Virus record (IMG/VR): IMGVR_UViG_3300042368_000426
Coordinates: 1-31,691 of that record
From: a virus
Direction: 5' to 3' (one strand)
DNA: 31,691 bases
The notes beneath the pieces are model-generated. The model worked only from the letters and a program-made list of their open reading frames with translations, was not told the origin of the DNA and searched no databases. Position numbers and translations under genes: made by a program. This document shows, one piece after another, positions 1 to 6,747 of the stretch. Position 1 is the stretch's first letter; each line of letters opens with the position of its first letter.

Positions 1-56
1 AAAGTCTATTAATATTATTATCTTAGCACTTTCATATTGATTTTGGTTGGGAATTG

Positions 57-89
57 AAGCCTGTTGCTGTGAAGCATCGGGCTTTTTTT
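57..89 (+). terminator. Strong intrinsic terminator
   Basis: Bases 58-63 (AGCCTG) pair with 78-83 (CGGGCT, one G-T wobble). After a T/T mismatch, TGCT (65-68) pairs with AGCA (73-76) around the GNRA tetraloop GTGA. A run of seven T follows (83-89). This would end transcripts from genes lying to the left of the window. An ATG follows directly at 90 but opens only a 16-codon frame (90-140), which I do not call as a gene. Confidence 0.8.
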
Positions 90-194
90 ATGCCATTTAC
101 TCACCAAATAAAAAATATTTCAAAAATTATTACACGCTGAAACACTTGTAAAATAAAGGAAAATAAAAATAGTTGAAATTATTTTGAAAAAATA

Positions 195-225
195 TTTGCA
201 GAATTGTTTTTTTGTATTACATTTG
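195..225 (+). promoter_or_regulatory. Bacteroidota-type promoter
   Basis: TTTG at 195-198, a 19-base spacer, then TACATTTG at 218-225. This matches the Bacteroidota consensus of a TTTG -33 box and a TAnnTTTG -7 box at the canonical spacing. Transcription should begin near 230-233. It drives the early operon starting at 247 and shows that an in-frame TTG at 184, which lies upstream of the promoter, is not the start. Confidence 0.8.
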
Positions 226-246
226 CATTACCAAAACAACAACGAT

Positions 247-447
247 ATGAAAAACTCAATCCAATTATCAGACTTCAATTTTCAATTTACAGGCTACGGA
301 CATTATAAAGTAACCTACACAAGCCCAAAAACAGGCAAGGAATGGTCAAGAACTACGACTGATATTCAGTTGATAGATGCGACTAAAAACAGCGATAGAC
401 CGAAAATTAAGGACTTGAAAACTTTAAAATCATTTTGTAAAAACTAA
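247..447 (+). CDS. Small hypothetical early protein (66 aa)
   Basis: First gene of the early operon, about 15 bases downstream of the predicted transcription start. The frame is open upstream to a TTG at 184, but that lies before the promoter, so I choose the ATG at 247. The product is short and mostly polar, with a stretch resembling a compact beta domain (GYGHYKVTYTSPKTGKEW, near residues 17-34) and a basic C-terminus. No signal peptide or membrane segment is seen. I do not recognise the family. Position suggests an early phage protein acting on the host or on regulation. Confidence 0.7.
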   Translation: MKNSIQLSDFNFQFTGYGHYKVTYTSPKTGKEWSRTTTDIQLIDATKNSDRPKIKDLKTLKSFCKN

Positions 448-464
448 CCCAAACCAAACAGACA

Positions 465-602
465 ATGGAAAAACTAAACCACGATTACCAAATGGCTAAA
501 GAAGAAACTATAAAGTTTTGGAATAGCAACAAAGACTATCTTATTACGATAGCATTAACAGCCCTTTTTATATGGGCTTCAAGAAACGGATTTTTTAACT
601 AA
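465..602 (+). CDS. Tiny single-pass membrane protein (45 aa)
   Basis: A 45-codon frame starting ATG GAA AAA, preceded by an A-rich leader and following the previous stop by 17 bases. Residues 1-24 are charged and polar. Residues 25-37 (YLITIALTALFIW) form one hydrophobic segment, followed by a short SRNGFFN tail. It is probably a small inner-membrane protein. Function unknown; location in the early operon suggests a host-interaction accessory role, but nothing in the sequence proves that. Confidence 0.55.
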   Translation: MEKLNHDYQMAKEETIKFWNSNKDYLITIALTALFIWASRNGFFN

Positions 603-616
603 ACCAAAAAATAATA

Positions 617-796
617 ATGGTACTCAATCAAATTACATTTAGCTTGCTTAACAAATGGAAAAAGTTAAGCCACAAACAACAGACCGCTATTGCAAGGCAA
701 GTGGGCGTATCCGCAAACCGTATTAACGGATTTTTTATAAACCAAAACGACATGACCTTTACTAAGGTTGTTGAGTTAGAAAGATTATTAGCATGA
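617..796 (+). CDS. Small helix-turn-helix protein (59 aa)
   Basis: A 59-residue protein with a Cro/CI-like (XRE) helix-turn-helix: HKQQTAIARQVGVSANRINGF around residues 19-39 fits the helix 2 / turn / recognition helix pattern (QTAIARQVGVS then ANRINGFF). The C-terminal helix KVVELERLL is typical of minimal XRE domains. It probably binds DNA as a dimer and could be an early regulator. Its TGA overlaps the ATG of the next gene (ATGA), suggesting translational coupling. Whether it is a Cro-type repressor cannot be decided here because no operator set or partner repressor gene is visible. Confidence 0.6.
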   Translation: MVLNQITFSLLNKWKKLSHKQQTAIARQVGVSANRINGFFINQNDMTFTKVVELERLLA

Positions 797-954
797 CACA
801 CTACACTAAAAGAATATTGCGAGATTTAGGTCTATTGTTGCTTTTAACGGTTGTTTGCTATTCATTTATAGTTATAGCCCAACACTTAGAAAACAAGCCT
901 AAAACACAGCCTAAAGCTAATTTAACAACTATTTATAACCATAAAATCAAATAG
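793..954 (+). CDS. Small membrane-anchored protein (53 aa)
   Basis: Starts at an ATG that overlaps the previous stop by four bases (ATGA). A basic N-terminus (TKRILR) is followed by a hydrophobic segment at about residues 12-29 (LGLLLLLTVVCYSFIVIA), then a polar, Lys/Gln-rich tail. This reads as a signal anchor or an uncleaved signal peptide. Some Bacteroidota phages carry similar tiny anchors, but I do not recognise this one. Function unknown. Confidence 0.5.
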   Translation: MTHYTKRILRDLGLLLLLTVVCYSFIVIAQHLENKPKTQPKANLTTIYNHKIK

Positions 955-955
955 T

Positions 956-1243
956 ATGGAATTTAAAGGAACAAAAGTTAAGTGGGTAAAAGAGATTACA
1001 AAGAAAAATAAAATAACTGTAAAGATTGGAAATAGAGTTATTGAATTAGGAACTCTTTATGAAGATGATTGTAGAGTGGCAAGTTGTTGCAAATTGGAAG
1101 AAAATGCAAATGCTTTGCTAATTTCCAAAGCCCCCGAAATGCTTGAAATGTTGAAAAAAATACAGGCAGAAACAGATCCGCATGGAAATAGTAAAAGATG
1201 GAATGAAATCCAACAACTAATCAAAGAAGCAACCGAATTATAA
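956..1243 (+). CDS. Conserved phage hypothetical protein (95 aa)
   Basis: Begins one base after the previous stop. The C-terminal half carries NANALLISKAPEMLEMLKKI (about residues 50-69), a motif seen in many unrelated phage hypothetical proteins (N-A-x-L-I-x-x-A-P-E-M-L-x-x-L). The N-terminus, MEFKGTKVKWVKE, also fits that group. It looks soluble, with a beta-rich first half and a helical second half. Function of the family is unknown. The reverse-strand frame over this gene (1057-1557) is a shadow. Confidence 0.7.
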   Translation: MEFKGTKVKWVKEITKKNKITVKIGNRVIELGTLYEDDCRVASCCKLEENANALLISKAPEMLEMLKKIQAETDPHGNSKRWNEIQQLIKEATEL

Positions 1244-1263
1244 ACCCTTAAAAACAAATAAAA

Positions 1264-1599
1264 ATGAAAGCAACAATTAAAGTACCAATAACCATTACTA
1301 AAGAAGTAGAAGTAGTGTTGCCACAATTTAAAAAAGATGGTGATGAATATTATGCAATATATGGTGAAGATAGTTATGATAACATTTATTTTAGAATTTA
1401 TAAAAACAAAATTATCTGCTTTATGGCATTTACTGACCTTAACAATATTAGTAGAGGAGTAGAAATTACCAAAAAAGAATTTGTAAAAATATTTAATGAT
1501 TACAAAGAAACTATTAATATTCATGGCGTTTCTCCTTCCATTACCAATGATGAACAAGGCGAATACTACTTAACCGAAATAAACAACAGCCATGAGTAA
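1264..1599 (+). CDS. Hypothetical protein (111 aa)
   Basis: Preceded by the leader AAAAACAAATAAAA directly before the ATG, the A-rich start context typical of this phage. The start MKATIKVPITITKEVEVVLP suggests a beta-strand-rich domain with many acidic and aromatic residues. No membrane segment or Cys cluster is present. It overlaps the next gene by eight bases. I do not recognise it; it sits among small early proteins. Confidence 0.65.
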   Translation: MKATIKVPITITKEVEVVLPQFKKDGDEYYAIYGEDSYDNIYFRIYKNKIICFMAFTDLNNISRGVEITKKEFVKIFNDYKETINIHGVSPSITNDEQGEYYLTEINNSHE

Positions 1600-1834
1600 A
1601 AGCTATTTATCATCAATGGAATATGTAAGCGACTGCTGTGCTGTTCCACCTCGTAGCAATGGCGATAGTGATACTTCAGATATTGGTATTTGTCCAGAAT
1701 GTGGAGATCATTGCGAATATGTAGATATGTCTGAAGATGACACACAAGAATTGACAGACGACCAAAAGATGTATTATTACGAAATTGCAGAAAGAATTAA
1801 AAGATTATCTAACCAATCCAATTACAAATTATGA
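1592..1834 (+). CDS. Small zinc-ribbon protein (80 aa)
   Basis: Cysteines at about residues 15-16 (SDCCAVPP) and 34-41 (CPECGDHC) make a likely zinc ribbon; the core SDCC-x-PP...GICPECG-x-HCEY is a pattern I associate with small phage zinc-ribbon proteins. The tail is acidic and then helical (ELTDDQKMYYYEIAERIKRL). It overlaps the preceding gene by 8 bases and the following one by 4 (ATGA). Function unknown; a nucleic-acid or protein-binding accessory role is an inference. Confidence 0.65.
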   Translation: MSKSYLSSMEYVSDCCAVPPRSNGDSDTSDIGICPECGDHCEYVDMSEDDTQELTDDQKMYYYEIAERIKRLSNQSNYKL

Positions 1835-2376
1835 AAAACTTATTTAAAGCATTAGCAGCATTTCAGCAAGAAGTGCCTGTAATACACAAAGGCACAAGCG
1901 GTTACGGTTACACTTATGCAGATTTACCTGCAATATTTGAAGTCATTAATCCACTACTAAAAAAACATGGCTTAGGTTTTACGCAATTAATTTGCGGACA
2001 ATCGGTTAAAACTATTGTATTTCATGCTGAAAGTGGTGAACAGTTAGAGTGTAGCACCGAAATTCCACAAGGCGTACAACTTAAAGGCATGAACGATTTT
2101 CAAGTATTAGGCTCTGCTATTACTTACATACGTAGATATGCCCTTAGTGCAGCGTTAGGCTTAGTTACCGATAAGGACACCGATGCAGCAGGAGAGCAAG
2201 CACCTAAAGAAGATAAGCCTAAAGAAAATAAAGAAGATAAGCAATGGCTAAACATTGGCACACCTGCCTTTGAAAAAGCAAAAGAAGCCATTAAAGCAGG
2301 TACTCATACTGTTGCAGATGTTAGAAAGAAATATGCTATTTCAAAGAAAACAGAGGAGGCACTAAATGCAAACTAA
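1831..2376 (+). CDS. erf: Erf-type single-strand annealing recombinase
   Basis: A 181-residue protein matching the ERF superfamily: the SGYGYTYADLPAI stretch (residues 23-35), followed by VINPLLKKHGL, and the core GSAITYIRRYALSAALGL near residues 92-109, are family hallmarks. ERF proteins form rings on single-stranded DNA and anneal complementary strands during phage recombination and replication. The highly charged linker after residue 120 (Lys/Glu/Asp-rich) and small C-terminal helix domain are also usual. It starts in a 4-base overlap (ATGA) with the zinc-ribbon gene, and RusA and HNH nucleases lie downstream, so it belongs to a recombination module. Confidence 0.88.
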   Translation: MKNLFKALAAFQQEVPVIHKGTSGYGYTYADLPAIFEVINPLLKKHGLGFTQLICGQSVKTIVFHAESGEQLECSTEIPQGVQLKGMNDFQVLGSAITYIRRYALSAALGLVTDKDTDAAGEQAPKEDKPKENKEDKQWLNIGTPAFEKAKEAIKAGTHTVADVRKKYAISKKTEEALNAN

Positions 2377-2641
2377 TTGGGAAAATATTAATAGTAACTT
2401 GCCTGCTGGATATGACGAAAACGGACAGCGTGAAACGTGGGGACTATCCTCACGCTATAACTCAAAGATTGCAGCATGGGAAAAAGCAAACGAAGCGGAA
2501 TTAACTGAACTTGAAAACGCTGTTATTAAGGCAATGAAGTTCCCAGAACACGTTTACGATAGCGAATTTTGCAACCGATTTGAAGAACTTAAATCTAAGT
2601 TCCCGAAACAATATATTTACTTTGGTAAAAAACATTTTTAA
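2366..2641 (+). CDS. Hypothetical protein (91 aa)
   Basis: Overlaps the end of the Erf gene by 11 bases. Rich in Trp, Glu and Lys, with a probable long helix (KIAAWEKANEAELTELENAV, about residues 34-53). No catalytic motif or Cys pair. I do not recognise the family. Co-transcription and overlap with Erf suggest a recombination or replication accessory role, but this is only context. Confidence 0.6.
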   Translation: MQTNWENINSNLPAGYDENGQRETWGLSSRYNSKIAAWEKANEAELTELENAVIKAMKFPEHVYDSEFCNRFEELKSKFPKQYIYFGKKHF

Positions 2642-2642
2642 G

Positions 2643-3341
2643 ATGGACATACAATGCCAACATTGCGAAAGCTACTTAAACATTAGAGAAGTAGTTACAC
2701 GTTGTACTGAATGCAAAGAATTATTAAAAACAAAAACAAACAATATGAAAGCAACATTAGACAATTTTTTAGTAAAATGGGACGGAAACAACCCACTCTG
2801 GAAAGAGTTAATTGAGTGGTTGAATAAAGATACCAATAATAATTTATTTAGCGGGGACGTGGAAAGTAGATATTATGGGCGCATAGAAGGGGAAAGGAGA
2901 TGCCCTGAGTCATATAGGCTAATTGATGAATTAATAAATACACCAATTATCTCTTTAGAGGATTGGAAACAATTAATAAATAAAACAAACAATATGAACC
3001 CATTTAAAGAAAAAGACACCGTTTATCATTACAAATATGGTGAAGGTAAAGTAATAGAAGTTCAAAATGACACAGTATTAGTTCAATATGAAGACAAAAG
3101 CTATTGGCATTCAGAATTAACGCTACTTTCATTTGCTCCTTATAAACTCGAAGGGTTTACGCAAGAAAGACCGTTTACTCTAGAAGTGGGTGAGTATTAT
3201 TATTTTTGGGATGTTGAAACAATAATGAATGATGCCGTTGGATATGGCAGGCTAAAACAGATAAGCAATAACATTAACTTTCCTTACTTTTTTGGTACGA
3301 AGTATTTTCAATTTTGCTCAGATAAAAACCCTTTACTATGA
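2643..3341 (+). CDS. Three-part hypothetical protein with zinc ribbon
   Basis: The frame extends back to 2580, but the ATG at 2643 lies two bases after the previous stop and opens a clear zinc ribbon (C5-x2-C8 and C21-x2-C24), so I start there (232 aa). Residues 35-117 (starting MKATLDNFLVKWDGNNP) look like a stand-alone small phage protein. Residues 118-232 (starting MNPFKEKDTVYHYKYGEGKV) contain a Tudor- or CarD-like beta barrel pattern (YHYKYGEGKVIEV, VQYEDKSYW). Both internal Met codons are preceded by the same sequence, AAACAAACAAT, which resembles this phage's translation leaders. It may therefore be a fusion of three genes, or three overlapping products. Function unknown. Confidence 0.65.
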   Translation: MDIQCQHCESYLNIREVVTRCTECKELLKTKTNNMKATLDNFLVKWDGNNPLWKELIEWLNKDTNNNLFSGDVESRYYGRIEGERRCPESYRLIDELINTPIISLEDWKQLINKTNNMNPFKEKDTVYHYKYGEGKVIEVQNDTVLVQYEDKSYWHSELTLLSFAPYKLEGFTQERPFTLEVGEYYYFWDVETIMNDAVGYGRLKQISNNINFPYFFGTKYFQFCSDKNPLL

Positions 3342-3604
3342 CAGCGAAAATATTAAAAGAATTAGAAACGGCATTAGCTGAAACATGGGGCTTATCTTTA
3401 GACGTTCTTAAAGGCGCAAATAACGAACACTCTTACATAAGAGGGTGTATGTCTTATTGGCTATACAAAAACGGTTGCCATGTTTTAGAAATAGCTGAAT
3501 TATTTGATATTTCAAAGGGAACTGTTTATGATTATATTACTAAACACACAAAAGAATTACAACATCAAAAAAGTATTTTCTTTGATTTAAAAATAGAGCT
3601 ATAA
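3338..3604 (+). CDS. DnaA domain IV-like DNA-binding protein (88 aa)
   Basis: Residues 31-75 (HSYIRGCMSYWLYK... then HVLEIAELFDISKGTVYDYI) match the pattern of the DnaA C-terminal helix-turn-helix domain, where R-x-x-x-x-W/Y-L precedes EIG-x-x-F-x-x-x-x-x-T-V. There is no AAA+ domain, so it is not an initiator by itself. Stand-alone domain-IV proteins are common in phages and may bind origin or regulatory DNA. It overlaps the previous gene by four bases and its stop shares a base with the next ATG (TAATG). Confidence 0.65.
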   Translation: MTAKILKELETALAETWGLSLDVLKGANNEHSYIRGCMSYWLYKNGCHVLEIAELFDISKGTVYDYITKHTKELQHQKSIFFDLKIEL

Positions 3605-3636
3605 TGCCAAAGTGTAAAATCTGCAAAGAATTATGA
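3604..3636 (+). CDS. Ten-codon coupled micro-ORF MPKCKICKEL
   Basis: An ATG overlaps the DnaA-like gene's stop (TAATG), and ten codons later the TGA overlaps the RusA ATG (ATGA). The peptide MPKCKICKEL carries a CxxC pair and resembles the first residues of NinG-like zinc-binding recombination proteins of phages. It may be a vestigial 5' end kept only to couple translation of the flanking genes, or chance. No expression evidence is possible from sequence. Confidence 0.3.
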   Translation: MPKCKICKEL

Positions 3637-3971
3637 AGCATAAACTAAACATAAAGCCATTATCAGTTAACCAAGCATGGCAGGGCAAACGGTTTAAAAC
3701 ACCTTTATACAAAAAGTATGAGCAAGATTGCCTATTTATGTTGCCAAATTTAAAGTTAGGTTTACCGCCTTACCAAATAAACATTGAAGTAGCTTATAGC
3801 ACTATTGCAGCAGATTTAGACAACTGCATAAAGCCAATGATAGATATTTTACAAAAGAAGTATAACTTTGATGATAAGCACGTTTATAGGCTCGTGGTTG
3901 AAAAGAAAGTAGTAAAAAAGGGTAATGAGCACATAGTAATAGAAATAATCGGATATGAAGCCATACACTAA
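3633..3971 (+). CDS. rusA: RusA-family Holliday junction resolvase
   Basis: The 112-residue length and motifs fit RusA: PLSVNQAWQGKRFKT at residues 9-23, and the acidic catalytic region AADLDNCIKPMIDIL at 59-73 (D61, D63, D71) followed by NFDDKHV (78-84, D80/D81). RusA dimers cut Holliday junctions using metal held by such Asp residues. It lies between the DnaA-like gene and an HNH gene, with 4-base and 17-base overlaps, in the Erf recombination module, and likely resolves junctions and branched replication products before packaging. Confidence 0.9.
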   Translation: MKHKLNIKPLSVNQAWQGKRFKTPLYKKYEQDCLFMLPNLKLGLPPYQINIEVAYSTIAADLDNCIKPMIDILQKKYNFDDKHVYRLVVEKKVVKKGNEHIVIEIIGYEAIH

Positions 3972-4212
3972 AATATACTTAAATTATTTTGGTTACGATG
4001 TAAGCGATTTTATACCATGCGAAGTGTGCGAAAAAAAAGCAGTGGACATAAATCACATTGAAGCAAGAAGCAGAAGAAAAGACTTGGTAAATGATATTTC
4101 AAACCTAATGGCAATGTGTAGAAAGTGCCATATTGATTTTGGCGATAAAAAACAGCACAAAGAATTTTTACAAAACATTCATAACAAAAAGTTAAATGTT
4201 CAGCAGCCATAG
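3955..4212 (+). CDS. Small HNH endonuclease
   Basis: An 85-residue protein with a compact HNH (beta-beta-alpha metal) domain: C22-x2-C25, then DINHIEARS (D31, H34), N50 in ISNLMAMC, and C55-x2-C58-H59 in CRKCH. Both zinc Cys pairs and the H-N-H residues are present, so the nuclease could be active. Small phage HNH proteins assist terminase cleavage or recombination. This one is far from the terminase genes and follows RusA, so I favour a recombination or homing-type role. It overlaps the next gene by 17 bases. Confidence 0.8.
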   Translation: MKPYTKIYLNYFGYDVSDFIPCEVCEKKAVDINHIEARSRRKDLVNDISNLMAMCRKCHIDFGDKKQHKEFLQNIHNKKLNVQQP

Positions 4213-4420
4213 ACACTTAGACCGAAAAGAGGGCAACCCCATAAAGGGAAGTATAGTAACTTCTTTAAAAACAGGCAATAGGTTTAGAATAGTAAATATT
4301 GGATTTAACACAAAATTTGAAGTCATTAAATACTATTTTCAAACGGCATCTTCTAAAGATGGTAGGGTTCACGAATTTGATTTAAACGATTTTTGGGAAA
4401 CATTTACAACTATGAATTGA
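4196..4420 (+). CDS. Hypothetical protein (74 aa)
   Basis: Starts within the HNH gene and ends just before a structured leader. The central part, IKGSIVTSLKTGNRFRIVNI, reads as a small beta-barrel core; the rest is aromatic and charged. No Cys motif or membrane segment. I do not recognise the family. It is the last gene of the first early operon. Confidence 0.55.
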   Translation: MFSSHRHLDRKEGNPIKGSIVTSLKTGNRFRIVNIGFNTKFEVIKYYFQTASSKDGRVHEFDLNDFWETFTTMN

Positions 4421-4534
4421 AAATTATTTACTAATATTGCAAAAGGTTGTGCAGAGCCTATATCTAACCTTATTAGCCCTTATTTGTGAAAGAAGCCTGC
4501 ACGCTTCGAGTAGCGGTAGGGGCGTTTTAATTTT
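4421..4534 (+). promoter_or_regulatory. Structured leader with complementary hairpin loops
   Basis: Hairpin 1 pairs AAGGTT (4443-4448) with AACCTT (4466-4471). Hairpin 2 has an outer stem, GCCCTTAT (4476-4483) with GGTAGGGGC bases 4516-4523 (three G-T wobbles), and an inner stem, GAAGC (4492-4496) with GCTTC (4503-4507), whose loop is exactly CTGCAC (4497-4502). That loop is a perfect complement of GTGCAG (4449-4454) in the hairpin 1 loop, so a 6-bp kissing contact is possible. TTTTAATTTT follows the outer stem and abuts the ATG at 4535. A weak -7-like TAATATTG lies at 4432-4439. It looks like a terminator-type attenuator controlling the helicase-methylase gene. Confidence 0.55.
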
Positions 4535-6697
4535 ATGACATACGAACAATTTTTAGAAACAAAACAAAAGACACACACCGAAAGCGGATTTGAAGTGTCA
4601 GATGAAAAACTGAACGGCTATTTATTTCCGTTCCAAAAGTTTATTGTTAAACGAGCATTAAAAGCGGGTAAGTATGCAATATTTGCCGACTGCGGATTAG
4701 GCAAAACCTTAATGCAGCTTAGTTGGGCTGAAAAAGTTGCAAATCAAACCAATAAAAAAGTGCTTGTATTAGCCCCTTTAGTTGTAGTAGAACAAACCAA
4801 ACGTGAGGCAGTAAAGTTTGGTATTCCTATTGAATTTATTGATGCTGACAATTACGAGCAATTAAATAATATTGATGCGTATTCTTATGGTGGTGTTGTT
4901 TTAGATGAAAGTTCAATACTAAAAAACTTTGAGGGTGAAACTAAAAAACTTATATTAAAAAAGTTTAAATACACCCCTTATAAATTAGCTTGCACTGCTA
5001 CGCCATCACCCAACGACCCTATGGAATTAGGCAACCATAGCGAGTTTTTAGACGTAATGAGTCGTAATGAAATGCTTGCAATGTACTTTGTACATGATGG
5101 CGGGGAAACTGCAAAATGGCGGTTAAAAGGACACGCTACTAAATTGTTTTATCAGTTTATTGGAACATGGGCTATAATGCTTAATAAGCCTCAAGATATA
5201 GGTTTTGAAATGGTAGGATATGCTTTGCCTCAACTAAACTTAATTGAAAAGCAAATAGTAACTAACAAACGAGATAATGGCAGTTTATTTAATAATACAG
5301 CTATTTCTGCAACTAACTTTAACCAAGAGTTACGATTGACAAAAGAAGAAAGATTAAATGAGGTAGTAAGTATTGTAAAATCAAAACCAGATGAAAACTT
5401 TATTATTTGGATAAAGCAAAATGAAGAGGGCGAAATGCTTAGAAAACTATTGCCAGAAGCAGTTGAGGTAAAAGGTTCTGATACTAACGAATGGAAAAAA
5501 GAAAAGCTATTAGGATTTGCAAATAATGATTTTAAAATTTTAATAACCAAAACTAAAATTGCAAGTTTCGGAATGAATTTTCAGAATTGCCGTAACCAAA
5601 TATTTGCTTCCTTAGACTTTAGTTTTGAGGGATTATATCAAGCTATTAGGCGTTCATACCGTTTCGGTCAAAAAGAAGAAGTAAATATTTATCTAATAAC
5701 CACAGACACAATGGCGAACGTCATTGATTCAATTAACAAAAAACAAAAACAATTTGAAATTATGCAAGATGAAATGAGTAAAGCAATAAACGAAAATCTA
5801 AAAGGAAACTCTATGACAGTTTCTAATTTTGACACTGAAGAAGTTAATAATGAATGGTATAATATTAGGCGTGGCGACAGCGTTAAGCTAATTAAAAACA
5901 TACCAGATGAAAGCATTGGTTTAAGTGTTTTTAGCCCGCCATTTGCTGAACTATACACATATTCAAGTCATTTAGAGGATATGGGAAACTCTAAAGATTA
6001 TAAAGAGTTTTTAACTCAATTTGGTTTTTTAATAAAAGACCTCTACCGAGTAATGATGCAGGGCAGGAATGTTGCAGTTCATTGTATGGATTTGCCTATT
6101 CAAAAAGGTAAAGAGGGATTTATTGGTTTAAGAGATTTTAGTGGAATGATATTAAAAGCATTTGAAGAAGTTGGGTTTGTTTATGCAAGCCGTATAACCA
6201 TTTGGAAAGACCCAGTAGTAGAAATGCAACGCACTAAGGCATTAGGGTTGCTTCATAAACAAGTTAAAAAAGACAGCACAATGTCAAGGGTTGGCATTCC
6301 TGACTATGTAATGATTTTTAGAAAAGATGGCGAAAGAAATAACCCAGTAACAAATACTGAATTATCTGTTGACCTTTGGCAAAAATACGCTTCACCTGTA
6401 TGGATGGATATTGACTACGGAAATACTTTACAAGGTTATAGAAATGGACGTGAAGATAATGACGAAAAGCATATTTGCCCTTTACAATTAGATACTATTG
6501 CAAGGTTAATACATTTGTATTCAAACAAAAATGATACTGTATTTACTCCGTTTATGGGGATTGGAAGCGAAGTATTTCAAGCTGTTAAGATGGGTAGAAA
6601 AGGAATAGGATTTGAGTTAAAAGAAAGTTATTTTGATTTAGCTAAAAAGAATTTGCAATCGGTTATTCAGGAAAAAAAACAAGCTGAACTATTTTAA
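4535..6697 (+). CDS. SF2 helicase fused to DNA methyltransferase
   Basis: A 720-residue two-domain protein. Residues 1-400 are a SNF2/DEAD-type helicase: Walker A GLGKT (54-58), motif II DESS (124-127), motif III TATPSPND (154-161), and motif VI QAIRRSYRFGQ (369-379). Residues 440-715 are a methyltransferase: catalytic motif IV SPPF (467-470), SAM-binding FMGIGSE (673-679) and acidic FELKESYF (693-700). Motif IV precedes motif I, which is the beta-class order of N6-adenine and N4-cytosine enzymes. No nuclease motif is visible. It probably methylates phage DNA, perhaps moving along it, to evade host restriction; a replication role is possible. It is the only gene between two leaders. Confidence 0.88.
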   Translation: MTYEQFLETKQKTHTESGFEVSDEKLNGYLFPFQKFIVKRALKAGKYAIFADCGLGKTLMQLSWAEKVANQTNKKVLVLAPLVVVEQTKREAVKFGIPIEFIDADNYEQLNNIDAYSYGGVVLDESSILKNFEGETKKLILKKFKYTPYKLACTATPSPNDPMELGNHSEFLDVMSRNEMLAMYFVHDGGETAKWRLKGHATKLFYQFIGTWAIMLNKPQDIGFEMVGYALPQLNLIEKQIVTNKRDNGSLFNNTAISATNFNQELRLTKEERLNEVVSIVKSKPDENFIIWIKQNEEGEMLRKLLPEAVEVKGSDTNEWKKEKLLGFANNDFKILITKTKIASFGMNFQNCRNQIFASLDFSFEGLYQAIRRSYRFGQKEEVNIYLITTDTMANVIDSINKKQKQFEIMQDEMSKAINENLKGNSMTVSNFDTEEVNNEWYNIRRGDSVKLIKNIPDESIGLSVFSPPFAELYTYSSHLEDMGNSKDYKEFLTQFGFLIKDLYRVMMQGRNVAVHCMDLPIQKGKEGFIGLRDFSGMILKAFEEVGFVYASRITIWKDPVVEMQRTKALGLLHKQVKKDSTMSRVGIPDYVMIFRKDGERNNPVTNTELSVDLWQKYASPVWMDIDYGNTLQGYRNGREDNDEKHICPLQLDTIARLIHLYSNKNDTVFTPFMGIGSEVFQAVKMGRKGIGFELKESYFDLAKKNLQSVIQEKKQAELF

Positions 6698-6722
6698 TTT
6701 CCCAAAATAAACCGCTATAACT

Positions 6723-6747
6723 AAGCCTCCAGAAATGGGGGCTTTTT
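6723..6747 (+). terminator. Intrinsic terminator after helicase-methylase gene
   Basis: AAGCCTCC (6723-6730) pairs with GGGGGCTT (6737-6744) over eight base pairs (one T-G wobble) around the loop AGAAAT, followed by T residues to 6747. It lies 25 bases after the stop of the helicase-methyltransferase gene and separates it from the next transcription unit. Confidence 0.85.

Noticed and set aside
90-140. 16-codon frame directly after the first terminator
   Set aside because: Too short, no leader, and no coding-like features; it is probably a chance ATG after the U-tract.
184-246. Extended TTG start for the first gene
   Set aside because: It lies upstream of a consensus promoter at 195-225, so the transcript would not contain it.
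1057-1557. 166-codon minus-strand frame, rich in Phe, Ile and Cys
   Set aside because: It lies opposite two plus-strand genes with good starts and motifs; its composition is what antisense reading of A+T-rich genes gives. The same holds for 5230-5550, 5689-5958, 9787-10089, 15290-15784 and similar minus-strand frames.
4500-4520. tRNA-like T-loop motif TTCGAGT in the leader before 4535
   Set aside because: The flanking bases do not form a 5-bp T-stem around a 7-base loop, and no acceptor or anticodon arm is present; the region fits the hairpin design better.
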